Of a DNA stretch of 49,886 nt, positions 6,604 to 14,779 are shown piece after piece. The notes beneath the pieces were generated by a model. It was given only the letters and a program-made list of their open reading frames with translations. It ran no database searches and was not told the DNA's origin. The position numbers and the translations under genes are program-made. The DNA is taken from contig NZ_NKHP01000028.1 in NCBI RefSeq assembly GCF_014467235.1, positions 1-49,886 of the forward strand. The letters run 5' to 3'. The first letter of the stretch is position 1, and each line of letters begins with the position of its first letter. The stretch is from Xenorhabdus indica (lineage in GTDB: Bacteria; Pseudomonadota; Gammaproteobacteria; Enterobacterales; Enterobacteriaceae).

Positions 6604-6818
6604 CTGCATAGCTCTTTAACAATCTATCTTCACGACAAGCTATTAGTGAACCCTAGCAAATCAAAATAGCGCCGAGTAAGAACTTAGGCAATCGGGATGC
6701 AGATTCCGTAAAGGCTTATTCACCAAGAGGCTAAGTCGTGTTAACCACTATTTATAGCAGAATAGTGGATTCATTCGTTTAACACTTAAACCAAATTTAA
6801 CTCTGGATAATTTAACTT
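6604..6818 (+). promoter_or_regulatory. Early-right leader with boxA (nutR-like)
   Basis: No gene is seen here. AGCTCTTTAACA at 6610-6621 matches the rrn boxA at 11 of 12 positions, seven bases after the cro stop, as in nutR. A hairpin CCACTATT/AATAGTGG lies at about 6744-6767. I could not find a boxB identical to the one in the left leader; TTCAC/GTGAA around 6629-6650 is the nearest stem. Confidence 0.55.
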
Positions 6819-7217
6819 ATGGAACACGCAAGTGCACGCAATACACTCAATACGAGTAAAAAATTTATAAGTAATCATTTGCTCTCTTCGGTATTACAGC
6901 CCATCAGAGATGTTACACAAAAGGTCATCGCTGATAACTTAGGTGTTGCTGAATCAACCATTACCCGAAGAATTGTTCATTTCCAACATGCGACTGAAAT
7001 CATGGCTCATGCTGGAATAGTCGATATTGTGAAAGATAGTGAACGAAAAATTAGTGAGGAAGAGTATCGATACTGGCTTATCAGAATGATACAAGCCTCT
7101 GTTCAGAACTTGACATTTAATTTCAATGGAGAAGTGAAGATATCTTACGAGGAATATAGATACCTGCTTAAGCAGCAGATTGAATTAGCAGAAATGAAAC
7201 TCAGGAACTTTATATGA
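6819..7217 (+). CDS. CII-like regulator
   Basis: A 132-residue protein in the cII position with a CII-type N-terminal region: an N-terminal helix, then QKVIADNLGVAESTITRRIV (an HTH with the AVGVDKSQISR-like spacing of CII). The C-terminal half is acidic and helical with two EEYRYWL/EEYRYLL segments that could mediate oligomerisation. Its stop overlaps the next start (TATGA). It probably activates lysogeny promoters. The wider family is divergent, so this rests on position plus the HTH. Confidence 0.6.
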   Translation: MEHASARNTLNTSKKFISNHLLSSVLQPIRDVTQKVIADNLGVAESTITRRIVHFQHATEIMAHAGIVDIVKDSERKISEEEYRYWLIRMIQASVQNLTFNFNGEVKISYEEYRYLLKQQIELAEMKLRNFI

Positions 7218-7462
7218 AAAAGCCTCAACTATTAGGAGTAGCTGAGGCCATGCAAAATATTCTTAGAGTGGAAAATTTTACGGAGCAATTATACATGAAA
7301 ACCAAATTTAATCACATAGCCGTGCATAAAAATAACCTGCGCGATAGGGAGGCTCGTTCCGTTACCAAGGAAGGAGTTAAACATCTTCGTGCTCTTTTAG
7401 ATGACGCGAAACTACGGAAAGAACTTCGAAAAGAGCTGATTGGAGATGATCGCCATGAGTAA
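7214..7462 (+). CDS. Hypothetical early-right protein, 82 aa
   Basis: A basic, helical protein beginning MKKPQLLGVAEAMQN and ending ELRKELIGDDRHE. It is translationally coupled at both ends: start overlaps the CII-like stop, and its last eight bases overlap the replication gene. Function unknown. Confidence 0.6.
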   Translation: MKKPQLLGVAEAMQNILRVENFTEQLYMKTKFNHIAVHKNNLRDREARSVTKEGVKHLRALLDDAKLRKELRKELIGDDRHE

Positions 7463-8549
7463 CATTGCAAGAATGGCTGATTACCGTCAGCCAATAACAC
7501 AAGAGAAAGAGGAAAGTGTGAATGGTGATATCGAGTTCATTAAAATGCCTCGTAGTCCAAAATTAGTTTTAATGGCGCACAGCAACAAGGAGATAACCTA
7601 TCGGCAGTACAGGATCATTGATGCCATTATTGAAAAAACGTTCGGCTGGCATAAGCGGTTTGATAGAGCAACTAACACTCAGATAGCAGAAATGATTAAC
7701 CTACACCACACTCATGTGAGCACCGAAATTAAGGAGTTAACACAAAGAAAAATACTTATTAAACAAGGAAGTATGATAGGGCTAAATTTGGAAATTTCTG
7801 AGTGGATTTTAGATGTTAGCCAAAATAGCAAACCTTTAGCCAAATCAGCTAATAAAAGTTTAGCTAAAACAGCTAAAAAAAATAAGCCAAATCAGCTAAA
7901 CACAAAAGATACTATTAAAGATAATAAAGAAAAGATCCCCCTTACCCCCACGGGGGAAGAAAATCTCGCTCTCGAAATACTGGATTATTTCAACCAGATC
8001 ACCAACTCCCGGTTTCAATCCACGACTCCAATCCTGAAAGCCCTCTCCACCGTGAAAAGCAAAGGAGAATGCTACACACCGGATGAAATCAAGTTGGTGA
8101 TTGAGTGGGCGGTGACACAATGGAAACACGGAGAAAAACTAAAACCTGAAAACTTGTTCCGCATGACCAGGTTCGATGGTTACCTGTCTGACGCGGTTAA
8201 GTGGAAAGAACGTATTGACAGGAATCCTGCTGACTGCCCTCACGCTGAGCTAATCACGCTCTGGAATAACAAGCTCCCTGCTCGCAGCGTTGACGCTCAG
8301 GAATGGACACAACGCCGACCCGCCTACCGAAACCTTGAAACTGTGTGGAACGGCAAAACCAACAAAGGGAAATGGCGGGAAGTTCAACACATGGCAACCT
8401 GCTTTGAGTTGATCAGCCAGTCGTCACTGTTCAGCCAACTGGATGAAAAACCGTGGCTAACACTGGACTGGGTACTCAAGCCAGAAAACTGGCCGCAGGT
8501 TTATGAGCAGGCAAAACGGGAACATATCGCAAGACGTAACGGGGGTTAA
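7455..8549 (+). CDS. O-like replication initiator
   Basis: A 364-residue replication protein. The N-terminal part (about 15-115) is the phage O/RepN winged helix (RQYRIIDAIIEKTFGWHKRF, then NTQIAEMINLHHTHVSTEI). A Lys/Asn-rich linker, encoded by the iterons, follows. The C-terminal part has the conserved phage replication region with EILDYFNQITNSRFQ and WKHGEKLKPENLFR. It should bind the iterons and load the helicase encoded one base downstream. I chose the ATG at 7455 (GGAG nine bases upstream) over a TTG at 7440 that would translate the SD. Confidence 0.85.
   Translation: MSNIARMADYRQPITQEKEESVNGDIEFIKMPRSPKLVLMAHSNKEITYRQYRIIDAIIEKTFGWHKRFDRATNTQIAEMINLHHTHVSTEIKELTQRKILIKQGSMIGLNLEISEWILDVSQNSKPLAKSANKSLAKTAKKNKPNQLNTKDTIKDNKEKIPLTPTGEENLALEILDYFNQITNSRFQSTTPILKALSTVKSKGECYTPDEIKLVIEWAVTQWKHGEKLKPENLFRMTRFDGYLSDAVKWKERIDRNPADCPHAELITLWNNKLPARSVDAQEWTQRRPAYRNLETVWNGKTNKGKWREVQHMATCFELISQSSLFSQLDEKPWLTLDWVLKPENWPQVYEQAKREHIARRNGG
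7816..7937. other. Phage replication origin: four iterons inside the O-like gene
   Basis: Four related 17-bp near-palindromes with consensus TTAGCCAAATCAGCTAA start at 7816, 7836, 7860 and 7883 (spacing 20, 24, 23). The third, TTAGCTAAAACAGCTAA, is nearly perfectly symmetrical; the first is the most diverged. They are followed by an A/T-rich stretch (about 7900-7937), as in lambda ori, where O binds iterons within its own gene and melts adjacent A/T DNA. Confidence 0.8.
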
Positions 8550-8550
8550 T

Positions 8551-9924
8551 ATGGAAAAATTTTCTGATATTCACACAGAGCAGGCGGTTATTGGCGGGAT
8601 TTTAGTGGCAGGTAATGAGTTTTCGGATTCTGCAATCAACGCCGTTGAGATACTGGCGGAAAGTGATTTTAGTTCTGTGTCTCACAGGCTGATCCTGAGA
8701 GGCTTGAAGAAACTCAATGCTACGGGTAGTAAGTTTGATCTGGTGTTGTTGAATAGCGAGCTGGAACAAAGTGGTCATGCTGAGCATTGCGGCGGATTTG
8801 GTTACATTGCTGAATGCGCAAAACATGTTCCCAGTATTCACCTGCTACCAACCTACGTCGATAAACTCAAGCAGCTATCAATGACCCGTGAGATGCTTTC
8901 CGTACTGCATACAGGGATCTCCAGAATAACCCAAAGCGGGATCAGCGCAGTTCAGGATATTGCGGGTGATATTGAGAACCAAATATCCAATATCGGGAGT
9001 GCTAACGATGGCGGAACTGCTCATATTATGGAAGGCGTGGAGGAGTCGATAGAAATTATTGAGTCGATGATCAACGGTGAAATTTGGAAGCATAAAACAC
9101 TGCTTGGAATGCCAGATATAGATAGAACATTTGGTGGTTTTAATAACACGGATTTTATTGTTATTGGCGGTCGTCCGGGTATGGGTAAGACCATGATGAG
9201 TACGGCAATCACTAAGGCGGTCTCTATTGGCAAGAAAAAGCCAGTGATGTTCTTCAGTCTGGAAATGCCGAAATGGCAGATATCGGAGCGAATTGCGTTT
9301 CATCACGCACATGTTCGTAAAGAAGATTTGCTTGGGGAAAATAACAGGGAACACATGATGGATGAGTCATGGGGTAAGCTGGCACATGCTCTGGAAGATA
9401 TCAAAACCTCACCTATTCATATCAACGATAAACCCTCAATGACTATCAATGAAATCCGATCTGAAGCCAGACGGATGCACAAGAAGACTGGCGGTCTTGG
9501 TCTGATCATCGTTGACTACCTGCAAAAAATGAAAATGACCAATCCCGACAACATGAATCAATCCGTGGGCGAGATAGCGACGGGATTGAAAAATCTGGCT
9601 AAGGAACTGAAATGTCCTGTTGTGGCTTTAGCCCAGCTAAACCGTAACTTGGAGCAGAGAACCAATAAGCGGCCAGTGAATGCCGACTTGAGAGAATCAG
9701 GCGTTATCGAGCAAGAGGCCGATGTTATTTTCATGGTCTATCGTGATGAAAAATATAACCCTAATACGGAGATGAAAGGGATTACTGAGATTATTTGCAC
9801 CAAATCACGACATGCGCCGGGGGCTGAAAAGACGTATTACTTCACCAATACCCACGGTGGATTAGATCCGGCAGACCTGAGCAGAGTCAAGAAAGATAAC
9901 TATCAAGACGATATCGAGTTTTAA
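8551..9924 (+). CDS. DnaB-like replicative helicase
   Basis: A 457-residue DnaB-family helicase: an N-terminal DnaB domain (HTEQAVIGGILVAGNEF onward), Walker A GGRPGMGKT (206-214), Walker B GLIIVDYLQKM, and the arginine-finger region GVIEQEADVIFMVYRDE. It replaces lambda P: the phage brings its own helicase instead of a loader, the P22 gp12 style. It begins one base after the O-like stop with GGGGG as SD. An upstream start at 8503 is rejected because it overlaps the O-like gene with a non-homologous N-terminus. Confidence 0.9.
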   Translation: MEKFSDIHTEQAVIGGILVAGNEFSDSAINAVEILAESDFSSVSHRLILRGLKKLNATGSKFDLVLLNSELEQSGHAEHCGGFGYIAECAKHVPSIHLLPTYVDKLKQLSMTREMLSVLHTGISRITQSGISAVQDIAGDIENQISNIGSANDGGTAHIMEGVEESIEIIESMINGEIWKHKTLLGMPDIDRTFGGFNNTDFIVIGGRPGMGKTMMSTAITKAVSIGKKKPVMFFSLEMPKWQISERIAFHHAHVRKEDLLGENNREHMMDESWGKLAHALEDIKTSPIHINDKPSMTINEIRSEARRMHKKTGGLGLIIVDYLQKMKMTNPDNMNQSVGEIATGLKNLAKELKCPVVALAQLNRNLEQRTNKRPVNADLRESGVIEQEADVIFMVYRDEKYNPNTEMKGITEIICTKSRHAPGAEKTYYFTNTHGGLDPADLSRVKKDNYQDDIEF

Positions 9925-9944
9925 TACCACAAGAAGAACCTGAG

Positions 9945-10142
9945 ATGACACAGCAAGAAAAACCAGACGCTAAACAGCTAATAGAGCGCACCAACCACGC
10001 ATTATTGAAGGTGATATCGAAAATTTGCCTCATCATGACATTGGATGAATCGGACGAATCAGACCGACTGGAGGCATTGCGTCTGGCGAAATACCAGAAT
10101 ACGGAACTCGAAAAATGGTTACTGGAAGAAAATGCGGGATAA
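9945..10142 (+). CDS. Small hypothetical protein, 65 aa
   Basis: MTQQEKPDAKQLIERTNHAL start; acidic, helical, with a predicted coiled-coil-like end (RLEALRLAKYQNTELEKWL). It lies 20 bases after the helicase. No family recognised. The 195 bases after it (10143-10337) hold no convincing gene. Confidence 0.55.
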   Translation: MTQQEKPDAKQLIERTNHALLKVISKICLIMTLDESDESDRLEALRLAKYQNTELEKWLLEENAG

Positions 10143-10337
10143 AAATTAAAATAATCACGTTGAATTGATTCATGCCGTTATTTCTTCGTGAGATTAATGT
10201 GGGGAGAATTAAATACTATAAGTCATAACATTGGGTTATTTCGAATTAAAATCCCTCAGAATGAATTGTGCGAATTTTTAAGGGCATGATTAAACAATAA
10301 ACATATCAGTGTATTCAGGCTTGGAATCAGAGGGCAA

Positions 10338-10784
10338 ATGGAAATACAAATGGTCAAATCGCCGGGAGGTGTGTTTGTCCCCGCATTCGAACATGACTTA
10401 CCCCGGTTAACAAAATTCAAAAATGGCGAGATGTACACCGCCGATATCAAACTCACCAGAAACCCCGCTTTTCACCGCAAAATGTTCGCCTTTTTCAAGT
10501 TCTGCTTTGAGCACTGGTCTGCTGATAAGGCGGGATTGGATTGCATGGATGAACATAGCCAGTTTACCCGATTCAGGAAGGATTTAACCATTCTGGCGGG
10601 ATTCTATGAACAGACTGTCAGGCTTAATGGAGAGATACGGACAGAGGCCAAGAGTTTATCTTACGCCAACATGGAACCGGACGCATTTGAGCGTTGTTAC
10701 AGTGCCATGATAAACGCAGCGCTCAGGCATATTTTCAGGGGCTGCAATCAGATAACTGAGAATCGGTTATTGTCATTTTTTTAA
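10338..10784 (+). CDS. DUF1367-family phage protein
   Basis: A 148-residue protein with family hallmarks: FVPAFEHDLPRLTKFKNGE near the N-terminus, AFHRKMFAFFKFCFEHW, and RFRKDLTILAGFYEQTV. It lies in the nin region of lambdoid phages before the nuclease and RusA genes. Molecular role unknown, probably DNA metabolism. SD AGAGG. Confidence 0.75.
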   Translation: MEIQMVKSPGGVFVPAFEHDLPRLTKFKNGEMYTADIKLTRNPAFHRKMFAFFKFCFEHWSADKAGLDCMDEHSQFTRFRKDLTILAGFYEQTVRLNGEIRTEAKSLSYANMEPDAFERCYSAMINAALRHIFRGCNQITENRLLSFF

Positions 10785-10804
10785 TTCAAGCAGGAGCAAA
10801 ACAG

Positions 10805-11092
10805 GTGAAACAACAAACTTACCGCAGTAGAAAATGGCTGGCAGCCGTTGGCCAGATTGAATGCTGTGTCCGGTGTGGAAAATACGGTATTCAGGTGGCT
10901 CACCGAAATGAGGGAAAAGGCATGGGGTTAAAGGTGGATGATAGCCTCACGGCGGCGCTGTGCCCTGAATGTCATTATGCTATCGATAACGGCTCTGACA
11001 TGAGCAAAGAAGAACGCAGGCACGAGATGGACAGGTCTATTGTGCTGACCGTTAAGGAACTGACCAGGAGGGGATTGGTCGGGGTACTATGA
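10805..11092 (+). CDS. YbcO/DUF1364-like zinc-binding nuclease domain protein
   Basis: A 95-residue protein with CVRCGKYG, a conserved AHRNEGKGMGLK and CPECHYAID: two CxxC pairs plus His, as in the HNH-like YbcO/DUF1364 family. A structure-specific nuclease role in recombination fits its place before RusA. Start is GTG with AGGAG 11 bases upstream; the stop overlaps the rusA start. Confidence 0.7.
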   Translation: MKQQTYRSRKWLAAVGQIECCVRCGKYGIQVAHRNEGKGMGLKVDDSLTAALCPECHYAIDNGSDMSKEERRHEMDRSIVLTVKELTRRGLVGVL

Positions 11093-11445
11093 GAACCTAC
11101 CATCTAAAATTGCCGTGGCCACCGACAGTGAACCATTACTGGAAGCATTCAAAAAGGGGTCACTACATAACAGCAAAAGGCAAAGCGTACCGACAACAAA
11201 TCATAGAACTCATTGAGCAGCAAAACTTAGATATCCTCACAGCATCCCGCATCAAAATAAAAATAATCGCCCATCCCCCAGACAGACGCCGAAGAGACAT
11301 CGATAACCTGCCGAAAGCGGTCTTCGATTCGCTGACTCATGCCAATTTCTGGGTCGATGATAACCAGATTGATGATATGCAGATCATGCGGGGTGATCTG
11401 GTTAAAGGCGGTTGTCTCGATGTCCAGATATGGGAACTGGATTAA
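11089..11445 (+). CDS. rusA: RusA-family Holliday junction resolvase
   Basis: A 118-residue protein with the RusA signature: LPWPPTVNHYWKH, RRRRDIDNLPKAVFDSLT with the catalytic Asp cluster, and a WVDDNQIDD motif containing another acidic pair. It resolves recombination or replication junctions before packaging. Start overlaps the preceding stop; the next gene starts in the TAATG at its end. Confidence 0.92.
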   Translation: MRTYHLKLPWPPTVNHYWKHSKRGHYITAKGKAYRQQIIELIEQQNLDILTASRIKIKIIAHPPDRRRRDIDNLPKAVFDSLTHANFWVDDNQIDDMQIMRGDLVKGGCLDVQIWELD

Positions 11446-11639
11446 TGGAATACACAGACTTACATGCAGCGATAGAAGAAGCGCGATGGCTGAAAACTAA
11501 ATCAGGCAATCAGCGTTGTGTCATACAGAAACCAAATGGAGAAATGGTTATCAGGGAAGAAAGAAAATTACGCACAAATAGAGTCATGTATTCGACCCGT
11601 CTCGATAAAGTTCATACAGTGTTACCGGAGGCAAGATGA
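11445..11639 (+). CDS. Small hypothetical protein, 64 aa
   Basis: MEYTDLHAAIEEARWLKTKS start. Its ATG overlaps the rusA stop (TAATG) and its stop overlaps the Q start (ATGA), so it is coupled on both sides. Basic beta-rich protein (RCVIQKPNGEMVIREE). Function unknown. The longer in-frame start at 11412 lies inside rusA and is rejected. Confidence 0.62.
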   Translation: MEYTDLHAAIEEARWLKTKSGNQRCVIQKPNGEMVIREERKLRTNRVMYSTRLDKVHTVLPEAR

Positions 11640-12127
11640 GTTACATTGGAGAAAAGCAGCTCACCAAAGAGCAACAAGACTGGATCGATAACTGGCTAAA
11701 TTTATGGGGAGCATGGGTTTACAGTGGCAGAATTGATAGACGGCAAATCAATATGATTTATAAGTTCATGATGAACGTAGAACCGTGTAAGCATCAAGAG
11801 AGACCGATGTGCAATGATGATGATGGCATGCTGATTTCTCAGGTTGTCGATTCTGTCATGTGCATTGACCGGAAAGCCTACGGTATTTTACTCAGTTACT
11901 ATGCTCACAATGCCTCGAAACTGGCAATTTCAGCTTATTATCATAAGGTTGCAAGTCCACGCAGAATGATGACGCGTTCAGGAGGGAGATTGAAAAAGCC
12001 ATCAATGGGGACGTGTCGGAATGAGGTGAATGAAATTCTTAATGCAAGTCTTTATCTTTTATACCAACCTTTGAAAAATGCGTTTAATTCGCGTAAACGT
12101 GTAGAGAAAATTAAAAAGATTGCGTAG
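11636..12127 (+). CDS. Late antiterminator Q-like protein
   Basis: A 163-residue protein in the Q position, last gene before the late promoter. An N-terminal QDWIDNWLNLWGAWVYSGR segment is typical of the Q/DUF1133 type; a helical C-terminal half follows and a very basic tail (SRKRVEKIKKIA) could touch DNA or RNA. PR' follows six bases after the stop. It would bind at PR' and let RNA polymerase pass tR' into lysis and structural genes. Confidence 0.7.
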   Translation: MSYIGEKQLTKEQQDWIDNWLNLWGAWVYSGRIDRRQINMIYKFMMNVEPCKHQERPMCNDDDGMLISQVVDSVMCIDRKAYGILLSYYAHNASKLAISAYYHKVASPRRMMTRSGGRLKKPSMGTCRNEVNEILNASLYLLYQPLKNAFNSRKRVEKIKKIA

Positions 12128-12133
12128 AACGTG

Positions 12134-12162
12134 TTGACTTTAATTATCAAATTAGCAATACT
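12134..12162 (+). promoter_or_regulatory. Late promoter PR'
   Basis: TTGACT (12134-12139), 17-base spacer, AATACT (12157-12162), directly downstream of Q. This is the only promoter needed for the late operon in lambdoid phages. Confidence 0.65.
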
Positions 12163-12167
12163 TTTTG

Positions 12168-12235
12168 GTAAGGTTGCCGTCAGTGTTTCTTAGGTGCCTT
12201 ACCAGAACAAAACTCCCGCACTTGCGGGTTTTTTT
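12168..12235 (+). terminator. Late leader with terminator tR' (6S-like short RNA)
   Basis: After PR', GGTAAGG (12168) can pair with CCTTACC (12197-12203), then CCCGC-ACTT-GCGGG with seven T ends the leader at 12235. Without Q this would give a short RNA of about 65-70 bases, equivalent to lambda 6S RNA; with Q it is read through. Confidence 0.75.
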
Positions 12236-12327
12236 ATGTCTGAAATAAACATAAGACTTGCTGTTGTGATTGGTCAGAGTTACATGTGTGTTCACGCCGA
12301 ATAACTGACCAAAGGTTTAAAATTATC

Positions 12328-12528
12328 ATGCTAAAACATGAAGATATGACAACAACAGCTTCCTGCGTTTTAGAAACAGTCCCCCTGTATGACTGGGCGT
12401 CTGTTTCAGACATTTCTACCTTAACGGGGCTATCAAGGCCGCGTTGCCAGTTGCTTTTGACTCAATTTTGTCTGGCTGGTCTGATGGAAAGCCGGGACAA
12501 TGAGACGTATTTCAAACGTTGCCCGTAA
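12328..12528 (+). CDS. Small HTH-like protein, 66 aa
   Basis: MLKHEDMTTTASCVLETVPL start. The core WASVSDISTLTGLSRPRCQLLLTQF, then LAGLMESRDNETYFKR, looks like a compact winged helix (HTH plus wing ending in Phe-Lys-Arg). It may regulate the accessory genes behind it. The start is uncertain: the ATG at 12346 (MTTTASC) and a GTG at 12286 are alternatives; none has a strong SD. Confidence 0.5.
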   Translation: MLKHEDMTTTASCVLETVPLYDWASVSDISTLTGLSRPRCQLLLTQFCLAGLMESRDNETYFKRCP

Positions 12529-12549
12529 CAGGATAACGTATTAACGCGG

Positions 12550-12574
12550 GGCGGGTGAATGACATCCGCCTTTT
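12550..12574 (+). terminator. Terminator-like hairpin
   Basis: GGCGGGTG/CATCCGCC stem, five-base loop, then TTTT. It separates the HTH-like ORF from the methyltransferase and would require antitermination for late read-through. Confidence 0.55.
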
Positions 12575-12623
12575 GCTTATGGCTTTCCAGTGAACCTGTC
12601 AGCGTCGATGTATGGAATAGCCA

Positions 12624-13658
12624 GTGAATTTAAGCAGTACCACATTAATTAACGACGACTCTCTGAAATTTATCAAAACTCTGCCGGATAACTGTATCGA
12701 CCTTATCGCCACTGACCCGCCATACTTTAGAGTAAAAGACTGCAGTTGGGATAATCAGTGGAACGATGTGACGGCTTACCTTGTGTGGCTGGATGAACTC
12801 CTGGCTGAATTCTGGCGGGTACTGAAACCCAATGGCAGCCTGTATATGTTCTGTGGCTCGCGTCTGGCCTCTGATACCGAGCTGCTCGTTCGTGAACGCT
12901 TTAATGTGTTGAACCATATTATCTGGGCGAAACCGTCCGGCCCGTGGCGCAGACAGAATAAAGAAAGCCTGCGAATGTATTTTCCGTCCACTGAACGTAT
13001 TATTTTTGCCGAACATTATCAAGGCCCCTATCACCCGAAAGGCGATGGCTATTCCCGCCAGTGTCGGGAACTGAAACAGTCAGTGTTTAAACCACTGATA
13101 GATTATTTTCGTGATGCCCGGAAAACGTTAGGTGTCACGGCAAAAGAAATTCACGCTGCTACAGGTAAGCAGATGGCGAGTCACTGGTTCAGCGATAGCC
13201 AGTGGCAGTTACCCAGTGAAGGGGATTATCAAAAGCTGCAGGTGTTATTTGATCGCATAGCGAAAGAAAAGCACCAGCGCGGGGAACTGAACATCCCATA
13301 TCCTGAGCTGGTGGAATCTCATTTAACCCTGTCTCGTCAGTATGACGAATTGCGGCAGGAATACGGCTTAATGAGACGTCCATTCACAGTCACGGCTGAT
13401 GTGCCTTATACCGATGTTTGGCAGTTTGCTCCTGTTCAATATTATCCGGGTAAGCATCCTTGCGAAAAACCCGCTGATTTAATGAAGCACATTATCCAGT
13501 CCAGCAGTCGGGAAGGGGATCTGGTGGCTGACTTCTTTATGGGTTCTGGGGCGACGCTGAAAGCGGCGTTGAAGTTGAATCGTCGCGTGTTGGGTGTGGA
13601 GCTGGAAGAGGAACGGTTTAAGCAGACTAAGCAAGAGATAAAAGACTTGAGTTCGTAG
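12624..13658 (+). CDS. DNA N4/N6 methyltransferase (beta class)
   Basis: A 344-residue methylase. ATDPPYFRVKD (catalytic DPPY at 31-34) comes before the SAM-binding VADFFMGSGATLKAAL near the C-terminus, the beta-class order. Between them lies a specificity region with VTAKEIHAATGKQMASHWFS, an HTH-like insert that may recognise the target. No restriction partner is visible, so it is an orphan, probably protecting phage DNA from host restriction or changing expression. Start GTG with GGAA upstream. First gene of the accessory island between Q and lysis. Confidence 0.85.
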   Translation: MNLSSTTLINDDSLKFIKTLPDNCIDLIATDPPYFRVKDCSWDNQWNDVTAYLVWLDELLAEFWRVLKPNGSLYMFCGSRLASDTELLVRERFNVLNHIIWAKPSGPWRRQNKESLRMYFPSTERIIFAEHYQGPYHPKGDGYSRQCRELKQSVFKPLIDYFRDARKTLGVTAKEIHAATGKQMASHWFSDSQWQLPSEGDYQKLQVLFDRIAKEKHQRGELNIPYPELVESHLTLSRQYDELRQEYGLMRRPFTVTADVPYTDVWQFAPVQYYPGKHPCEKPADLMKHIIQSSSREGDLVADFFMGSGATLKAALKLNRRVLGVELEEERFKQTKQEIKDLSS

Positions 13659-13802
13659 GTTAATAAATCACCTATCACCTTTCAAATTATAAGCCTTGCT
13701 ATAGTAGTAATCCGGTTGAGATGGGAACTTAGTTTAAGTAAGTTTTCCGGTGAGTTAACAGTAGGATGAAATGACCTTTATTAATAATTAAGTGAGGTGT
13801 TT

Positions 13803-14576
13803 ATGTCTGACGTTAATAAACCAGATAACACTGATCGTAAGTGCCCATTCGATCCTAACCAATATAATATTGGCGACAATAACATAACCGTGCCAGCCGG
13901 TACTTCCGCATGGGCACTAAGTTTAGTGTATTTAGGAAAACAGGTGCATCGTAGTGGCTGGAATGCCCCGATAGAGCATATGCGTCTTGCTCATAAATCA
14001 GAGGCTGGTAATACAGATGATGGAGATGCTTATATTGAAAAAAGTGATAAAGATGGCTATTGGTCTCGTTGGACACCGAGACAGGACGATTTATTAGCCT
14101 GTGATTGGGCTTTGCTGGAGTCAGAATCCAAACCCGAGTGCTCAGAAGATACGATGATATCTTTTCATCTCACATTAGGAACTGGTGAACTTGAAGATGT
14201 GGGGCAAAGTTGGGGTTATATGACCGAAAAAGGGCATTTTGATTCAAGTGATGCTATTTTTGGTACTTTGTCTGACTTCCAAAGCAACATAAACATTACA
14301 AACATAGTATCGTTCATTTTCTATGGTGACACTATAACGCTGAAAGTGTCTTCCAATACCGATGATTCTGATAAAATGTTAGAGTTTATTGCTAAGAATC
14401 TCCATGTTACTGTTGATAATAAAACGTATATTCTTCATTTTATGATGACTGAACACCCGACTGACTCCGATATATATAGAGTGGATTATAGTCCTAGTGA
14501 TGGTGATGAAATAAAATTAGGTGAGGTATTGAAGCAAACAAATAAGACTAAATACTTTTGCTTCAGATGGGTTTAA
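13803..14576 (+). CDS. DUF2829/Tad2-like domain protein with extra C-terminal domain
   Basis: A 257-residue protein. Residues about 34-107 match the DUF2829 (Tad2) pattern: SAWALSLVYLGKQVHRSGWN, then a Met-Arg strand, a variable loop, and SRWTPRQDDLLACDWALLE. Characterised Tad2 proteins sequester cyclic nucleotide signals of Thoeris, and some of CBASS. Residues 115-257 are an additional beta-rich domain (MISFHLTLGTGE, NLHVTVDNKTYILHF) that I cannot assign; Tad2 itself is usually only about 100 residues. N-terminal residues 1-33 are polar. GAGGT precedes the ATG at 13803. Counter-defence is inferred from the domain and the neighbouring methylase. Confidence 0.68.
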   Translation: MSDVNKPDNTDRKCPFDPNQYNIGDNNITVPAGTSAWALSLVYLGKQVHRSGWNAPIEHMRLAHKSEAGNTDDGDAYIEKSDKDGYWSRWTPRQDDLLACDWALLESESKPECSEDTMISFHLTLGTGELEDVGQSWGYMTEKGHFDSSDAIFGTLSDFQSNINITNIVSFIFYGDTITLKVSSNTDDSDKMLEFIAKNLHVTVDNKTYILHFMMTEHPTDSDIYRVDYSPSDGDEIKLGEVLKQTNKTKYFCFRWV

Positions 14577-14779
14577 CACTAACTCACCACCTTGAATTCA
14601 AGGCTGCGATCCTGCGAGCTTTTTGCTTTCTGTTAGTAGTAAACGTTGAGTTTACAACTAAATGCGATCATGTTCAGTGGTCATTCAGTAATTAACGCGA
14701 CAAAAGGTTGCATTATTTGACAAGGTGTCGCATTATATTGGTGAGTAATCATGTACCAGTAGAACGAGGGCACGACACA

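Noticed and set aside
7816..7899. CRISPR-like short repeats
   Set aside because: Repeats are 17-bp near-palindromes spaced 20-24 bases with coding continuity inside an initiator gene; they are iterons. No CRISPR array or cas gene is in the window.
8878..9354. 158-codon minus-strand ORF
   Set aside because: It lies wholly antisense to the DnaB-type helicase, has no SD and an unlikely Cys/His/Arg-rich composition.
14600..14626. Terminator after the Tad2-like gene
   Set aside because: It looks like the recurrent GGCTGCG...TTTTT cassettes, but the arms pair poorly here, so no claim is made.
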